Shown piece by piece: positions 13,480-21,384 of a DNA stretch of 23,111 bases. The notes under the pieces are model-generated. The model saw only the letters and a program-made list of their open reading frames with translations. It was not told where the DNA came from and searched no databases. Within the stretch, counting starts at the first letter, position 1, and every line of letters begins with the position of its first letter. The stretch is taken from positions 1-23,111 of IMG/VR virus record IMGVR_UViG_3300047300_000021, one strand, 5' to 3'. The stretch comes from a virus. The position numbers were made by a program, and so were the translations under genes.

Positions 13480-14905
13480 TCGTCGGACTCACGATCAGTT
13501 CCGCGCCCACGATGGCGATCTTCACCGGGTCGGTGCCGCTCAGTTCATACACTCGGTCGCGCAGCTTCATGGTCATGCCCAGACGCCGCCAAATGGCGCG
13601 GCGGTAGAACTCACCGATCTTACCAATGCTGACCCAGTGTTCGCTGGACCATGTGTGACCGCCGTCATCGCTCCAGCGCAACATGACCTGCGGGTCGCTG
13701 CCTTGACCAAGGTTCAGACCCACACCAGTCTCACAATCGAGTTGGAGGCTGTGCTGCGCGGTGCGCTTGAGATTGTTCTGGCCGGTGGGCAGCGCCCTCC
13801 ACGACCGCAACCACTTTTGGATGTTGCCGTTGTCCGAGAAATCGTTCAAGTCAAACGAATAAATGTTGGCGTTCTGGTAGTCACCTACCAGCACATCACC
13901 TTGGAAAAACGCCTGACAGTTGCTGCGATGACGGGTGAACTCGCCGTTGACAAACCCGGCCCGCTCATGCCACGCCTGTGTTGCCACATCGTAGACCCAT
14001 GTGCGGTCGGCCTGCGGAAAAATCAGCACGTAGAAGCTGTGACCGTCCTGCTGGTAGGTATACCCGATGGCGTCCGACATGTTGGCGTACTGTTGGATTT
14101 GCCACTCGACAGCATGGGTTGAGATGCGCTGACCGGTGTAGCCGTTGGCCCGATAGACGATACCCTGACCCCGGGCGTCTTTACCCAGCCAGAACAGACC
14201 GTTGTCCATCTTGGCAATCGAGTACGGGGCGGCGCAGCCCAGTTCGTTGAACGCGCCTTGGATACGAGAAAGTGGAAAGTCAGCGTTGCCGCTGTTGTAC
14301 CAAACCTCGACCGAGTTGGTACCAAACACCCAGACCTCGCGGTGGTCCGCAATGATCCCCACTACACCATCGGGTGAGCCTTCGGCGCTGGCGAAATCCA
14401 GAGGATCGACACTCGTGCCGTCCAACAGTGCAGTCACCCAGATTTTCTGACTATTCGGCTCATTGAAGACAAAGTATCCATCGAGGTAGGACACAGTGAC
14501 AGCGCCGGGAAAATCGCTGTCAATAATCTGTGCGAACACGCCGGTCTGAGCGTTGTAAATGTAGCTGGGACCGTTACAGGCCACGAACAACTGGTTGCCG
14601 TTGTCGGCCATGCTGACTGGTCCGCTGGTACCAGCCACAGTGCCGAGGAGTGTCACGGCGTAGCTGGAGTCCACCTTGTACAATTTGTCACGGCTGACAA
14701 CGTACAAGTTGTCACCGTATTCCCACATGCCACGAATCGGCCCGAGGCCCACCGACACCTTCAAATTGAGGCCGGGGGCGCGGTTCAGAAACGCAGGCTC
14801 CTTGCCACCCTCGGGAATGATTTCAGGGAACAAGTTGATCATGCGGTTGTCGGCGGCGTTGACCGACCGAGCAACGTAAGCGGAGCCAAGGATCGGGGTC
14901 TTCAT
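13472..14905 (-). CDS. P22 gp10-like packaged DNA stabilisation protein
   Basis: A 477-residue protein that I recognise as the P22 gp10 family (Phage_stabilise), close to the 472 residues of P22 gp10. It forms part of the tail hub, closing the portal-adaptor channel and holding DNA in. Features include the opening MKTPILGSAYVARSVNAADN with RMINLFPE and the repeated beta-propeller-like blades (NLYVVSRDKLYKV, NQLFVACNGPSYIYN, EVWVFGTNSVEVWYN). A C-terminal RWSDDGGHTWS segment, which looks like an Asp-box, is also present. It follows the gp4-like gene with a one-base TGATG overlap, as expected for coordinated production of tail-hub proteins. Confidence 0.92.
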   Translation of the reverse strand: MKTPILGSAYVARSVNAADNRMINLFPEIIPEGGKEPAFLNRAPGLNLKVSVGLGPIRGMWEYGDNLYVVSRDKLYKVDSSYAVTLLGTVAGTSGPVSMADNGNQLFVACNGPSYIYNAQTGVFAQIIDSDFPGAVTVSYLDGYFVFNEPNSQKIWVTALLDGTSVDPLDFASAEGSPDGVVGIIADHREVWVFGTNSVEVWYNSGNADFPLSRIQGAFNELGCAAPYSIAKMDNGLFWLGKDARGQGIVYRANGYTGQRISTHAVEWQIQQYANMSDAIGYTYQQDGHSFYVLIFPQADRTWVYDVATQAWHERAGFVNGEFTRHRSNCQAFFQGDVLVGDYQNANIYSFDLNDFSDNGNIQKWLRSWRALPTGQNNLKRTAQHSLQLDCETGVGLNLGQGSDPQVMLRWSDDGGHTWSSEHWVSIGKIGEFYRRAIWRRLGMTMKLRDRVYELSGTDPVKIAIVGAELIVSPTNA

Positions 14906-15615
14906 CAGAAGTTCCCGGCGTAGATGTTGAACCGCTGCCTGTTCGCCACGATGCCGTAGGGCAGGCTCATGATGTCGTTCGGGTTGTTGACGCGCTTGAG
15001 GTTGCGCTTGCTGGTCATGGCGATGCGCTGGACCTGCGGTGACGGCTCAACACCGAACTCAGGGGCGATTTCCATCGCCAAGTTGTAGGTGAAGGCCCGC
15101 ATGTACCCGGGCGGGAAGTGCAATTCAGTCGCCAGCGTGGCGGGTTGCGACAATTCCTCAACCGAAATGAAATGCCACTCCAAGTCCTGTGTGGGCTTGG
15201 GATAAACGTACATCTCGACATCGGGGAATGTCTCGTTGACGAAAATCACCTGCGGGAAGGTGGACGTCGCCGTCTTGACCGCAATGCCGTTGTACTGGTC
15301 TTGGTTGATGAACTTGATACCATACGACACGCCACTGGGGGCTTTGTAGTAGGTGGCGTCATCAAGCAACACAGGGCGATTACCCACAAAGTCGCCAGTG
15401 GGGCCAAGGGTGCGTTTGATCTGACCAGACGGCCATGTGAAGATTTGGTCTTGGGTGGCGAAGACCGACAACCGCTCGGTATTCCACGAGTCGATCATCT
15501 GGTTCATCGCCAGAAGCGCGTCTTGACTAGTCGCCGCTGACGGAGTTTCACCCTCGGCCAGTACGCCGAGCAGGCGCAAGGCTCGGTTAATTTGATCGCC
15601 AGCGGTCGTTGCCAT
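14905..15615 (-). CDS. P22 gp4-like head-tail adaptor (tail accessory factor)
   Basis: A 236-residue protein resembling the P22 gp4 group, which binds under the portal ring and provides the platform for gp10. The opening MATTAGDQINRALRLLGVLA, the SQDALLAMNQMIDSWN helix and the later LHFPPGYMRAFTYNLAMEIA helix are characteristic. P22 gp4 itself has 166 residues, so this is a longer version, with a beta-rich middle. Position after the capsid genes and before the gp10-like gene supports the assignment. GGAAG lies upstream of the ATG, one base beyond the end of the preceding small gene. I see no sign of the muramidase activity reported for P22 gp4. Confidence 0.88.
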   Translation of the reverse strand: MATTAGDQINRALRLLGVLAEGETPSAATSQDALLAMNQMIDSWNTERLSVFATQDQIFTWPSGQIKRTLGPTGDFVGNRPVLLDDATYYKAPSGVSYGIKFINQDQYNGIAVKTATSTFPQVIFVNETFPDVEMYVYPKPTQDLEWHFISVEELSQPATLATELHFPPGYMRAFTYNLAMEIAPEFGVEPSPQVQRIAMTSKRNLKRVNNPNDIMSLPYGIVANRQRFNIYAGNF

Positions 15616-15616
15616 A

Positions 15617-15862
15617 TCAGCTTCCTTCGGATTCGTCGCTTGCCGAAGTCAAAAAAGATGGGACTTCGTTGGGCTGTTCGATGGGTTGTTCGGTCACTTT
15701 GCGCGACAGCTTGTTGCGCACAGGCTTGTCTGCTTTCGGTGCCACCTCGGCGGGCGTGTCAGGATTGTACTCGGTCCAGCCGTTTTTGACATCCTGTTCC
15801 ATCTCCAACTCGTTGGTGGCAACTTTGGCACCGTGGATGGGGTGTACGAGAACTACGTTCAT
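15617..15862 (-). CDS. Small hydrophilic protein between capsid and adaptor genes
   Basis: An 81-residue protein of unknown function. The chosen ATG at 15862 has GGAG six bases upstream; longer in-frame starts run into the terminator hairpin and are less likely. It opens MNVVLVHPIHGAKVATNELE, ordered-looking, and then becomes a disordered, Pro/Glu/Lys-rich tail ending in an acidic DESEGS. This plan (short folded head, charged tail) is common among small proteins beside phage coat genes, possibly chaperone-like or minor head proteins. It is the first gene after a terminator and probably relies on readthrough. Confidence 0.68.
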   Translation of the reverse strand: MNVVLVHPIHGAKVATNELEMEQDVKNGWTEYNPDTPAEVAPKADKPVRNKLSRKVTEQPIEQPNEVPSFLTSASDESEGS

Positions 15863-15877
15863 GTGAATCTCCATGCG

Positions 15878-15901
15878 AAAACGGGGCCGAAGCCCCGTTT
15901 T
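15878..15901 (-). terminator. Rho-independent terminator after putative decoration gene
   Basis: A perfect 10-bp inverted repeat, AAAACGGGGC and GCCCCGTTTT, surrounds a 4-base loop that reads UUCG in the minus-strand RNA, closed by C-G. This is the very stable cUUCGg hairpin followed by a U-run. It lies between the 135-residue gene and the next small gene. A-runs and T-runs on both sides make it potentially bidirectional. It shares a 14-base core with the hairpin at 16356-16373. Confidence 0.88.
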
Positions 15902-15915
15902 ACCTTGCTCAAGAT

Positions 15916-16323
15916 TTAAGCAATCTTGTACACAGACCAAGCCGCATCACCTGTCTTGCGGAACAGGAATGCTGCGCTGGAAGTGACGGCCACGGCCACA
16001 GCAGCGTTGCCGCCGTCAGTCAAGCCGGTGCCCATCGACAACGTGACAGTGCCCGAAGACGTGCCGGTGTTGACGATGTTCAGCACGAAGGTGCTGCCGA
16101 CTTTGGCGCTGGACACAACTGCGTCGATCTGAGCAGCAGTGGGCAGAGTGTAAGTGGCAGCAGAAGTGCTGGGGTTGGCGACCAACACACCACCGGTGAT
16201 CTGAGCAGCAGTCAGAGTAGCCGTGGAAGTGGCGGTCTGGGGGGCCGAAGAATAGCCCATCGTGATTTCGTTCAGGTTGCCGTCACCGAGTTGGTAACCG
16301 CCTGCGCCGTTGGGGAGTGCCAT
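15916..16323 (-). CDS. Putative capsid decoration/head protein
   Basis: A 135-residue protein rich in Ala, Thr, Gly and Val with beta-strand alternation (TATLTAAQITGGVLVANPST, TLPTAAQIDAVV, SGTVTLSMGTGLTDGGN). It ends with FLFRKTGDAAWSVYKIA. It has no Cys and few charges, like many head-decoration or fibre-tip domains. It lies directly downstream of the coat gene in its own segment, with a terminator on each side and a good AAAGGA upstream of its ATG. Capsid decoration is therefore the leading guess. It could alternatively be a small head fibre. P22 itself has no counterpart at this position. Confidence 0.7.
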   Translation of the reverse strand: MALPNGAGGYQLGDGNLNEITMGYSSAPQTATSTATLTAAQITGGVLVANPSTSAATYTLPTAAQIDAVVSSAKVGSTFVLNIVNTGTSSGTVTLSMGTGLTDGGNAAVAVAVTSSAAFLFRKTGDAAWSVYKIA

Positions 16324-16351
16324 GATGATTTCCTTTGAAAATGAAGTTCGG

Positions 16352-16373
16352 AAAAGAGGGGCCGAAGCCCCTC
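16352..16373 (-). terminator. Rho-independent terminator after coat gene
   Basis: GAGGGGC (16356-16362) pairs with GCCCCTC (16367-16373) around a loop that reads UUCG in the minus-strand RNA. The stem is followed by TTTT (complement of 16352-16355). It starts 10 bases past the coat stop codon. It should end or reduce transcription after coat and so set the coat level above that of downstream genes. Confidence 0.87.
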
Positions 16374-16382
16374 GGTTTCAGA

Positions 16383-17591
16383 TTAGCCCCACATGCGGCA
16401 GGCCATCTGCGGACGGATCGTGTTGTAGCCGTACAGAACGTCAACACGGCACGGCATACGGTCGTTGTTGATGTCGTACTGGCGAACCACACGCAGGCTG
16501 ATACCGTTGTGAACGGCACGGCTGGCCATGTCCACACCTTGAGGCAGGAGCAGGTCGGCAGTGGCGAACGCAATGGCGTCACGGTGGTAGGCCAAGTTCT
16601 GAGCGTAGCTGGTAGAAGCAGCGCCCACGAAGGTCACGGCTTTGCCGGTGGCGGGCAGGCTGACAACGGTTGCCAGAGCGTTGCTGGCCGAGTAGATCGG
16701 GGCAACGGTGATCGAACCTTCGCCGCTGGAACCCAGAGTCACGTCAGACAGAGCGACAAACTGGAACAGCGAACCGGTGGATTCACGGGTCTGGGGGTTG
16801 GCAGCGTAGCAGTCAGCCACGGTGAACACGTCACCGATCTTGATGGTGCCAGCGTTACCAGCGCCAGTGATGGCGATGGTGGTAGCGCCTTCGGTCGTCA
16901 CGGCCGAGGAGGTCGTGCCGCCAGTAGCGGTGCGCGAACCGGTGGTGAACGACTTGATCGACTGGCTCATGTTGACTTCATCGTAGCCCAGAACCTGCTC
17001 ACCCATCATGCCGTTCTTGAACTGGCGGGAGATCACGTCTTGGGGGTTGAAGAAGCCGGACAGGCCGTTGACCAGCGCAGCGTTGGCGGCGGGGTTCACG
17101 GTCAGGAAGCGCGGAGCCATCGTGGCAGCGTTTTCGTTCAGCTTCTGCTGGGCTTGCAGCATCACCAGAGCGGTGGCGGGCGTGGTGCCGGGGGTGCCGA
17201 CAGAGTTGCCGATCTGCTTGAAAGCGTTGGCAACGTCAGCGTCCACGGTGGAGGCCAACTGGCTGATACGAGGCTTCAGAACACGCTCTGCAAAGTCGTC
17301 CAACTGCATGGTCAGTTCAGCAGAGGTGAAGTTGATGCCAACGTGCTTCTGCGAGGCCACAGTCAGGGTGGTGTACTGTTCGTTGTCGTCCTGAGCTTGC
17401 AGGGCGGCACCGTCAGTCACCAGAGCGCGGTCGGGCAGACGGATACGCAGGGTAGAACCGATCTTCGCACCTTCAACAGCGAAGCTGTCGTCGTACTGGC
17501 GGTTCACGTTGCGGGTGATCACGAGGTTGTTCTCCAGAATTTCCAGAGATTTGCGCGTGATCATGTCAATGGTAAGAAGGCTGTTTGCCAT
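16383..17591 (-). CDS. Major coat protein, P22 gp5-like
   Basis: A 402-residue major capsid protein of the P22 coat family (P22 gp5 has 430 residues), an HK97-fold protein with an inserted immunoglobulin-like domain. Support includes the N-terminal ITRKSLEILENNLVITRNVN helix, the RIRLPDRALVTDG segment and the VNFTSAELTMQL-like stretch near 85-96. The conserved GFFNPQDVISRQFKNGMMGE (about 180-199) is also present. An inserted beta-rich region (about 225-285, including AITGAGNAGTIKIGDVFTVA) fits the P22 I-domain. The C-terminus has the AFATADLLLP segment typical of the family. AGGAC precedes the ATG. It follows the scaffold gene by 16 bases and is closed by a UUCG terminator, consistent with high expression. 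Confidence 0.94.
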   Translation of the reverse strand: MANSLLTIDMITRKSLEILENNLVITRNVNRQYDDSFAVEGAKIGSTLRIRLPDRALVTDGAALQAQDDNEQYTTLTVASQKHVGINFTSAELTMQLDDFAERVLKPRISQLASTVDADVANAFKQIGNSVGTPGTTPATALVMLQAQQKLNENAATMAPRFLTVNPAANAALVNGLSGFFNPQDVISRQFKNGMMGEQVLGYDEVNMSQSIKSFTTGSRTATGGTTSSAVTTEGATTIAITGAGNAGTIKIGDVFTVADCYAANPQTRESTGSLFQFVALSDVTLGSSGEGSITVAPIYSASNALATVVSLPATGKAVTFVGAASTSYAQNLAYHRDAIAFATADLLLPQGVDMASRAVHNGISLRVVRQYDINNDRMPCRVDVLYGYNTIRPQMACRMWG

Positions 17592-17607
17592 GATTGAAAT
17601 GTCCTAA

Positions 17608-18405
17608 TTAACGGTTGCGGAGTGCCTGTGCTTTGGCGATTTGTCGTTGACGCTCGGCCGCGATCCATTCCGATGCGCTCATAGTCTGAACAGACCGAGG
17701 ATCGGTGGTGTCAGTGACACCGGGATTCACAGCGCGGGCGCTCACCGGGCGAATCGGTTCGGGCGCAGACGTTGTTTTCTTTTTGGGAGGCTCGGATGCC
17801 AGTTTGGCCTCGATCTTCCCAATCTCACGCGCTTGCAGGAGCGGCGACAGACGCGAGATACGATCAGCTTCTTTCGGGTTGCTGCCCAGCCAGTAGGCCA
17901 GATCAGGTCCGATGTCGGACGCCTTGATTGTCTCGGCCATCACATCGGTGACTCGAAGCTGGGGGTTGTAAGCGACTTGCTCGAAGTCGTCGTACTTGCC
18001 ACGGGCTTCTTCCTCACGCTCTGCGTAGGCGTCCTCAATCTGAGCGCGTTGCTTTTGGAGTTCTCGCTGCGCGATCAGTTCTTCGGCCTTCCTGACGGCC
18101 AATGCTTCCGCATAGGCTTCAGGGGACTCAAACTGGTCCGCTGGCGGGAGTTCCGCTGGCACCGACTGCCGCGCTTGCATTTCTGCTTGCTTGGCTTGCT
18201 GCTCACGTTCCCACTTACGTTGCTCTCTTGCGAGGCGCTTGCCGATCATCGCATCGAGTTCAGCTTGGGTGAATCGCTTCTCCTCTGCTGCCTCGCCGCC
18301 TTGATCAGCGACTTCCGGCGCATTTTGTGCCTGATCCGTGGTGGCCGTCACCTCGGGGGCTGGCGCGGAGTCAACTTCCGCTAGGTTTTGGACTTCTTCA
18401 GTCAT
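17608..18405 (-). CDS. Scaffolding protein, P22 gp8-like
   Basis: A hydrophilic protein of 265 residues that directs coat assembly and leaves the procapsid afterwards. It is acidic at the N-terminus and then a long charged coiled coil (about 42-80, FTQAELDAMIGKRLAREQRK and following, and the QRELQKQRAQIEDAYAEREE region). The C-terminus is basic (WIAAERQRQIAKAQALRNR), as in P22 scaffold, whose basic helix binds coat. It has no Cys. Position directly before coat is that of P22 gene 8. I prefer the ATG at 18405 (GGA upstream); an ATG at 18417 in frame would add four residues. A strong-looking sigma70 promoter lies about 50-75 bases upstream. Confidence 0.88.
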   Translation of the reverse strand: MTEEVQNLAEVDSAPAPEVTATTDQAQNAPEVADQGGEAAEEKRFTQAELDAMIGKRLAREQRKWEREQQAKQAEMQARQSVPAELPPADQFESPEAYAEALAVRKAEELIAQRELQKQRAQIEDAYAEREEEARGKYDDFEQVAYNPQLRVTDVMAETIKASDIGPDLAYWLGSNPKEADRISRLSPLLQAREIGKIEAKLASEPPKKKTTSAPEPIRPVSARAVNPGVTDTTDPRSVQTMSASEWIAAERQRQIAKAQALRNR

Positions 18406-18453
18406 TGCATGTTCCATTGGAACCCCGGTCTACTGGGCCGGTACAGTTCTGAG

Positions 18454-18481
18454 ATTATGCGCCCAGAAAGCGCGGTGTCAA
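18454..18481 (-). promoter_or_regulatory. Sigma70-type promoter for scaffold-coat
   Basis: On the minus strand a perfect -35 box TTGACA (18481-18476) and a -10 box CATAAT (18459-18454, five of six) are separated by 16 bases. They lie in the 78-base gap between the tailspike stop and the scaffold start. The predicted transcription start is near 18447, leaving a short leader before the scaffold gene. It is the best promoter match I saw between genes in this window. Confidence 0.72.
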
Positions 18482-18483
18482 GA

Positions 18484-20136
18484 TTAAAGCTGAATCAACG
18501 AATTACCGTTGCGGATGAACTGCGCTACTTGCCCAGCCGTAAACGCTGTGTCTGCGCCAGTTTTCAAGATGAACTTGAATGCAGCGTTTACACTGTAATT
18601 GTTCTTCAACGTGCAGTTTGTCGAGAAGTTAAGGTAAAACACCTCGAACTCGCCGACCATCGGATAGTCAATCGCCAATTCTTCGTAAGGACGGACGGAC
18701 ACAAATCCTTCAACCGTAGTTAATCCACCGGTCAAGGTAATATCCCACACGTTTGCAGATGCGCGGTTGAAATACGCAACACAGTTTGCGCCTGTTGTTG
18801 CAGTCAACGTGGTTGTGCCAATGTCCACCGGACGATTTCGGTTATACCCAGCCATTGTTGGGTATTTGATCAGCGTCATGACGTAGTTGTTCGGTAACAG
18901 TGCGTCAACTGTATAACCAGAACCGCCTGAGTTGGCAGCGTCATCGGCCCACATCTTGATTTCGGCATTGGTGATGTACTTTGTGCCGGGGCTGTTGGAA
19001 TTGATCACTCCTCGGCAGTCTTTCACCGTGACCCAATTGATGTCCTCATAGATCAACAAAATCGGAGTCGTGTTGGTCGGTGGACGGCACCGCTCAATGT
19101 GAAGCTGAGCGTCCGTTGCAGGGGCTGATCCGTTGTACACAACCACGCCAGCAGAAGCGCCGCTGGCTTGCGAATGACGCCACCCTTCAATTTTGACATC
19201 GTGAATGTCGTAGTCCTTGATGTACAGCGCCGCAAAGTTATTGCCAGCATTTTCGCCGTAGCAATCACTGATGACGATATTGGTAAAACCAATCGCGCCA
19301 ACAGCGCCAACAGAGGTGCCCATCTCAAAACCACCCACGATTGCACCAGATGCCTGCATTTCACCAAGTGCGAAATAACACCTCTCAAATCGTGCATCCA
19401 ACACAGTATCGTACAGACCAACAGCGGGGTAAAAAGAACCACCGGGAATGTAATATTCTTGCTGAAACTCGCAGTTCACATACCGTTTGTCTCGGTTGGA
19501 GTTAGGCACCGAGTCATCTTTATAGACGGCAGACGGCAAACCAACATCCCACATGGACGAACAATACTGACCACCAAAAATCGCACCTTCGACCAAAATA
19601 CCTTCGGCGCGAGTGTTCACATAGGCAGCTTTCAAAAATGGACCAAACACGTAGGCGTTGTAAATCTTGATGTTCTGGCAGGTCGGACCAGCCGTGATTC
19701 CCATTCCTTGAACGGTGTAGGTTCCCGGCTCACGATATAGCATCAAACCACATACGGGTCGATCCGCAAGAGGAACGGCTTGCCACGCAGTGATGTCAAG
19801 ATAAGCCGGAATCTTGATACCGTGAATTTCTCCACTGTAACAAGAACCAACCTCAACCACGTTTTTGTGGTACCAGTTGGCATCCGGGTCGGGCAAAATC
19901 ATGGCCCCATCTGCAAAGATGCTGAAAAACCACATGCGCCGAAACGAAATGGTATCGCTGACGTAATATTTTCCGGGGGGAATGTAAATCGCCACACCTG
20001 CTTTTTCAGCAGCATCTGCCGCCATTGCTTGAAAGGCGGCGGTGCTATCCGTTGCACCAGTCGGGTCAGCGCCATAATCAAGGACGTTGTATGGAGAACC
20101 CTTGATCATCGAGTAGGAAACTTTAGTCAGCGACAT
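18484..20136 (-). CDS. Tailspike with pectate-lyase-like beta-helix
   Basis: A 550-residue receptor-binding protein. Residues 16-30 (YNVLDYGADPTGATD) and 48-65 (VAIYIPPGKYYVSDTISF) are the hallmark start of right-handed beta-helix proteins of the pectate lyase/epimerase type, found in tailspikes that bind or cut surface polysaccharide. A long series of short beta strands follows, then a beta-rich C-terminus (about 430-550) probably for trimerisation. The N-terminal 15 residues are too short to be a P22-type head-binding domain, so attachment probably uses one of the two neighbouring tail proteins. Base composition is visibly more AT-rich than in the flanking capsid genes. Catalytic residues cannot be identified by eye. 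AAAGG precedes the ATG. Confidence 0.86.
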   Translation of the reverse strand: MSLTKVSYSMIKGSPYNVLDYGADPTGATDSTAAFQAMAADAAEKAGVAIYIPPGKYYVSDTISFRRMWFFSIFADGAMILPDPDANWYHKNVVEVGSCYSGEIHGIKIPAYLDITAWQAVPLADRPVCGLMLYREPGTYTVQGMGITAGPTCQNIKIYNAYVFGPFLKAAYVNTRAEGILVEGAIFGGQYCSSMWDVGLPSAVYKDDSVPNSNRDKRYVNCEFQQEYYIPGGSFYPAVGLYDTVLDARFERCYFALGEMQASGAIVGGFEMGTSVGAVGAIGFTNIVISDCYGENAGNNFAALYIKDYDIHDVKIEGWRHSQASGASAGVVVYNGSAPATDAQLHIERCRPPTNTTPILLIYEDINWVTVKDCRGVINSNSPGTKYITNAEIKMWADDAANSGGSGYTVDALLPNNYVMTLIKYPTMAGYNRNRPVDIGTTTLTATTGANCVAYFNRASANVWDITLTGGLTTVEGFVSVRPYEELAIDYPMVGEFEVFYLNFSTNCTLKNNYSVNAAFKFILKTGADTAFTAGQVAQFIRNGNSLIQL

Positions 20137-20145
20137 GTTTGGCCT

Positions 20146-20706
20146 TTAGACGGAATAAGCAAGGGCGAATTGCATACCCGCGCCAGCTTGCGCGTTGGCG
20201 GCGTAACCGGACACTTGAGTTCCATTCAAGAACCCACGGATCACCGCATAGTCCAGACCACCTTGTGCGAACAACTGGATTGCTGTTACGGCCGGCAAGT
20301 TGGCAAACCCGTACACAAACGCAGAACCAGCGCCGGGTGCTACGTTCTGAATCGTAAAAGGTAACCCGGTAATTCGCAGGTCACCAACTGGCGATGAAAC
20401 TGATGCAATGTTGATGTATCCCTCAACAAACACCATGCGACCGATTCGTGTGTATCGTCCCGCACGATCTGTTGATGTGATAGTGCCACTCGTGCTGGCG
20501 GCAAATGCCGGATTCCATGTACCTTCATCGTATATCGTCAGAGTGTCGCCGCCTGCTGCTGCAAAGTTAATACCCTTGCCAGAAGCAGGTGCCAGAATTT
20601 GGTCAATGGTTGCTTTTTTGGTTGACCCGCCTTGAACAACCGGAACAACTTCTGTGCCCGCAAGTGCGGTTGCGGAACTGAGTTGGGAAATTTTCAAATC
20701 GGCCAT
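20146..20706 (-). CDS. Tail fibre protein with modular fibre domains
   Basis: A 186-residue protein. The opening MADLKISQLSSATALAGTEV with VVPVVQGGSTKKATIDQI is a small module repeated in many phage tail fibres. GKGINF followed by DEGTWNPAF and then GRYTRIGRMVFVEGYINI is another fibre module, usually near tips or junctions. The start at 20706 has GGAG five bases upstream; an in-frame ATG at 20721 would include the ribosome-binding site itself. It lies between the adaptor and the tailspike gene and shares their AT-richer composition. It could be a second receptor-binding fibre or a connector for the tailspike. Confidence 0.8.
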   Translation of the reverse strand: MADLKISQLSSATALAGTEVVPVVQGGSTKKATIDQILAPASGKGINFAAAGGDTLTIYDEGTWNPAFAASTSGTITSTDRAGRYTRIGRMVFVEGYINIASVSSPVGDLRITGLPFTIQNVAPGAGSAFVYGFANLPAVTAIQLFAQGGLDYAVIRGFLNGTQVSGYAANAQAGAGMQFALAYSV

Positions 20707-20717
20707 TTTTACTCCAA

Positions 20718-21221
20718 TCAATAGAAGGACACTTCAATCGAAGATGTGTACGGAGGTGCTTCGGAAAACACCAAATCCGTTCCGCTGATCGAGTATGTGT
20801 CTTTTTGCTGGTACACACCATTGACGAACACGCTTGTCGCATTTTCATTTATGGGTGTGGTCCCAAGAGAGAAAGTCGTTTGCGAACCCGTTCCTGTGAA
20901 ATTCGCAATTGTGGGAGTCGCAGCACCAATGCCGGAAATGTTGTCCCACGTTGCAATCAGCACATCTGTGCTTGTTTTTAAGACAAACTTGTAAGACGTT
21001 GCGGCGGTAAGCCAAATCTCACTGCTGCCCGGAACTCTGCCAGCCGCATCGAACACGACTGGATTGGTATGCGCAACATTTCCCGCAGACGTTGTGTATG
21101 TTGGCTCTGGCGTGGTCGTGCCAGCAACATACGTGTACAGCTTACCCCCGGTCAGCGGATTACCGTTGTTGTCAAAGAACTGGGCACCTGCGCCGCCCAC
21201 GGGAGAAAGAAAGACGGACAT
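20718..21221 (-). CDS. Tail adaptor with P22-tailspike-like head-binding domain
   Basis: A 167-residue protein. Residues 1-65 (FLSPVGGAGAQFFDNNGNPL, GGKLYTYVAGTTTPEPTYT, NPVVFDAAGRV) follow the plan of the head-binding domain of P22-type tailspikes: a strand, a GKLYxY hairpin, an N-P pair and D-AAGR. The second half (about 100-167, TGTGSQTTFSLG, TSVFVNGVYQQKDTYSISG) is a common fibre module seen in proteins that carry further fibres. It therefore probably binds the virion and carries the separately encoded fibre and tailspike. GGAG precedes its ATG. Its stop overlaps the upstream in-frame ATG (20721) of the next gene, but not its likely start. Confidence 0.82.
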   Translation of the reverse strand: MSVFLSPVGGAGAQFFDNNGNPLTGGKLYTYVAGTTTPEPTYTTSAGNVAHTNPVVFDAAGRVPGSSEIWLTAATSYKFVLKTSTDVLIATWDNISGIGAATPTIANFTGTGSQTTFSLGTTPINENATSVFVNGVYQQKDTYSISGTDLVFSEAPPYTSSIEVSFY

Positions 21222-21225
21222 CGGG

Positions 21226-21384
21226 TTACTCCAACAAAATCAGGCCACCGTCTTCTTGAACGAGATTGTCGCCAGATTCGGTGAGAAGATTGCTTTGCGC
21301 CTGCTCGTCAGCACGCCCGCCAAACAGCGACACAATGCCGCCGAGGCCGATGGCAATCGCGTTGCGGGCAGCGAGGAAACTCAT
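21226..21384 (-). CDS. Small protein with hydrophobic N-terminus
   Basis: A 52-residue protein. The first half is hydrophobic and Gly-rich (MSFLAARNAIAIGLGGIVSL), able to span or insert into a membrane. The second half carries an acidic repeat-like tail (LLTESGDNLVQEDGGLILLE). This plan is known from other small phage proteins of unknown role. The ATG overlaps the previous stop (ATGA) and has no separate ribosome-binding site, so it depends on coupled translation. A longer frame to 21450 lies inside the upstream gene and is not favoured. Function is not recognised. Confidence 0.66.
   Translation of the reverse strand: MSFLAARNAIAIGLGGIVSLFGGRADEQAQSNLLTESGDNLVQEDGGLILLE

Noticed and set aside
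13217-14122. 301-codon + strand frame opposite the fibre and gp10-like genes
   Set aside because: It is antisense to two recognised structural genes and lacks a ribosome-binding site or motif.
16335-17597. 420-codon frame on the + strand opposite the coat gene
   Set aside because: The coat protein is certain from sequence; the antisense product is Gly/Val/His/Gln-rich and carries no motif.
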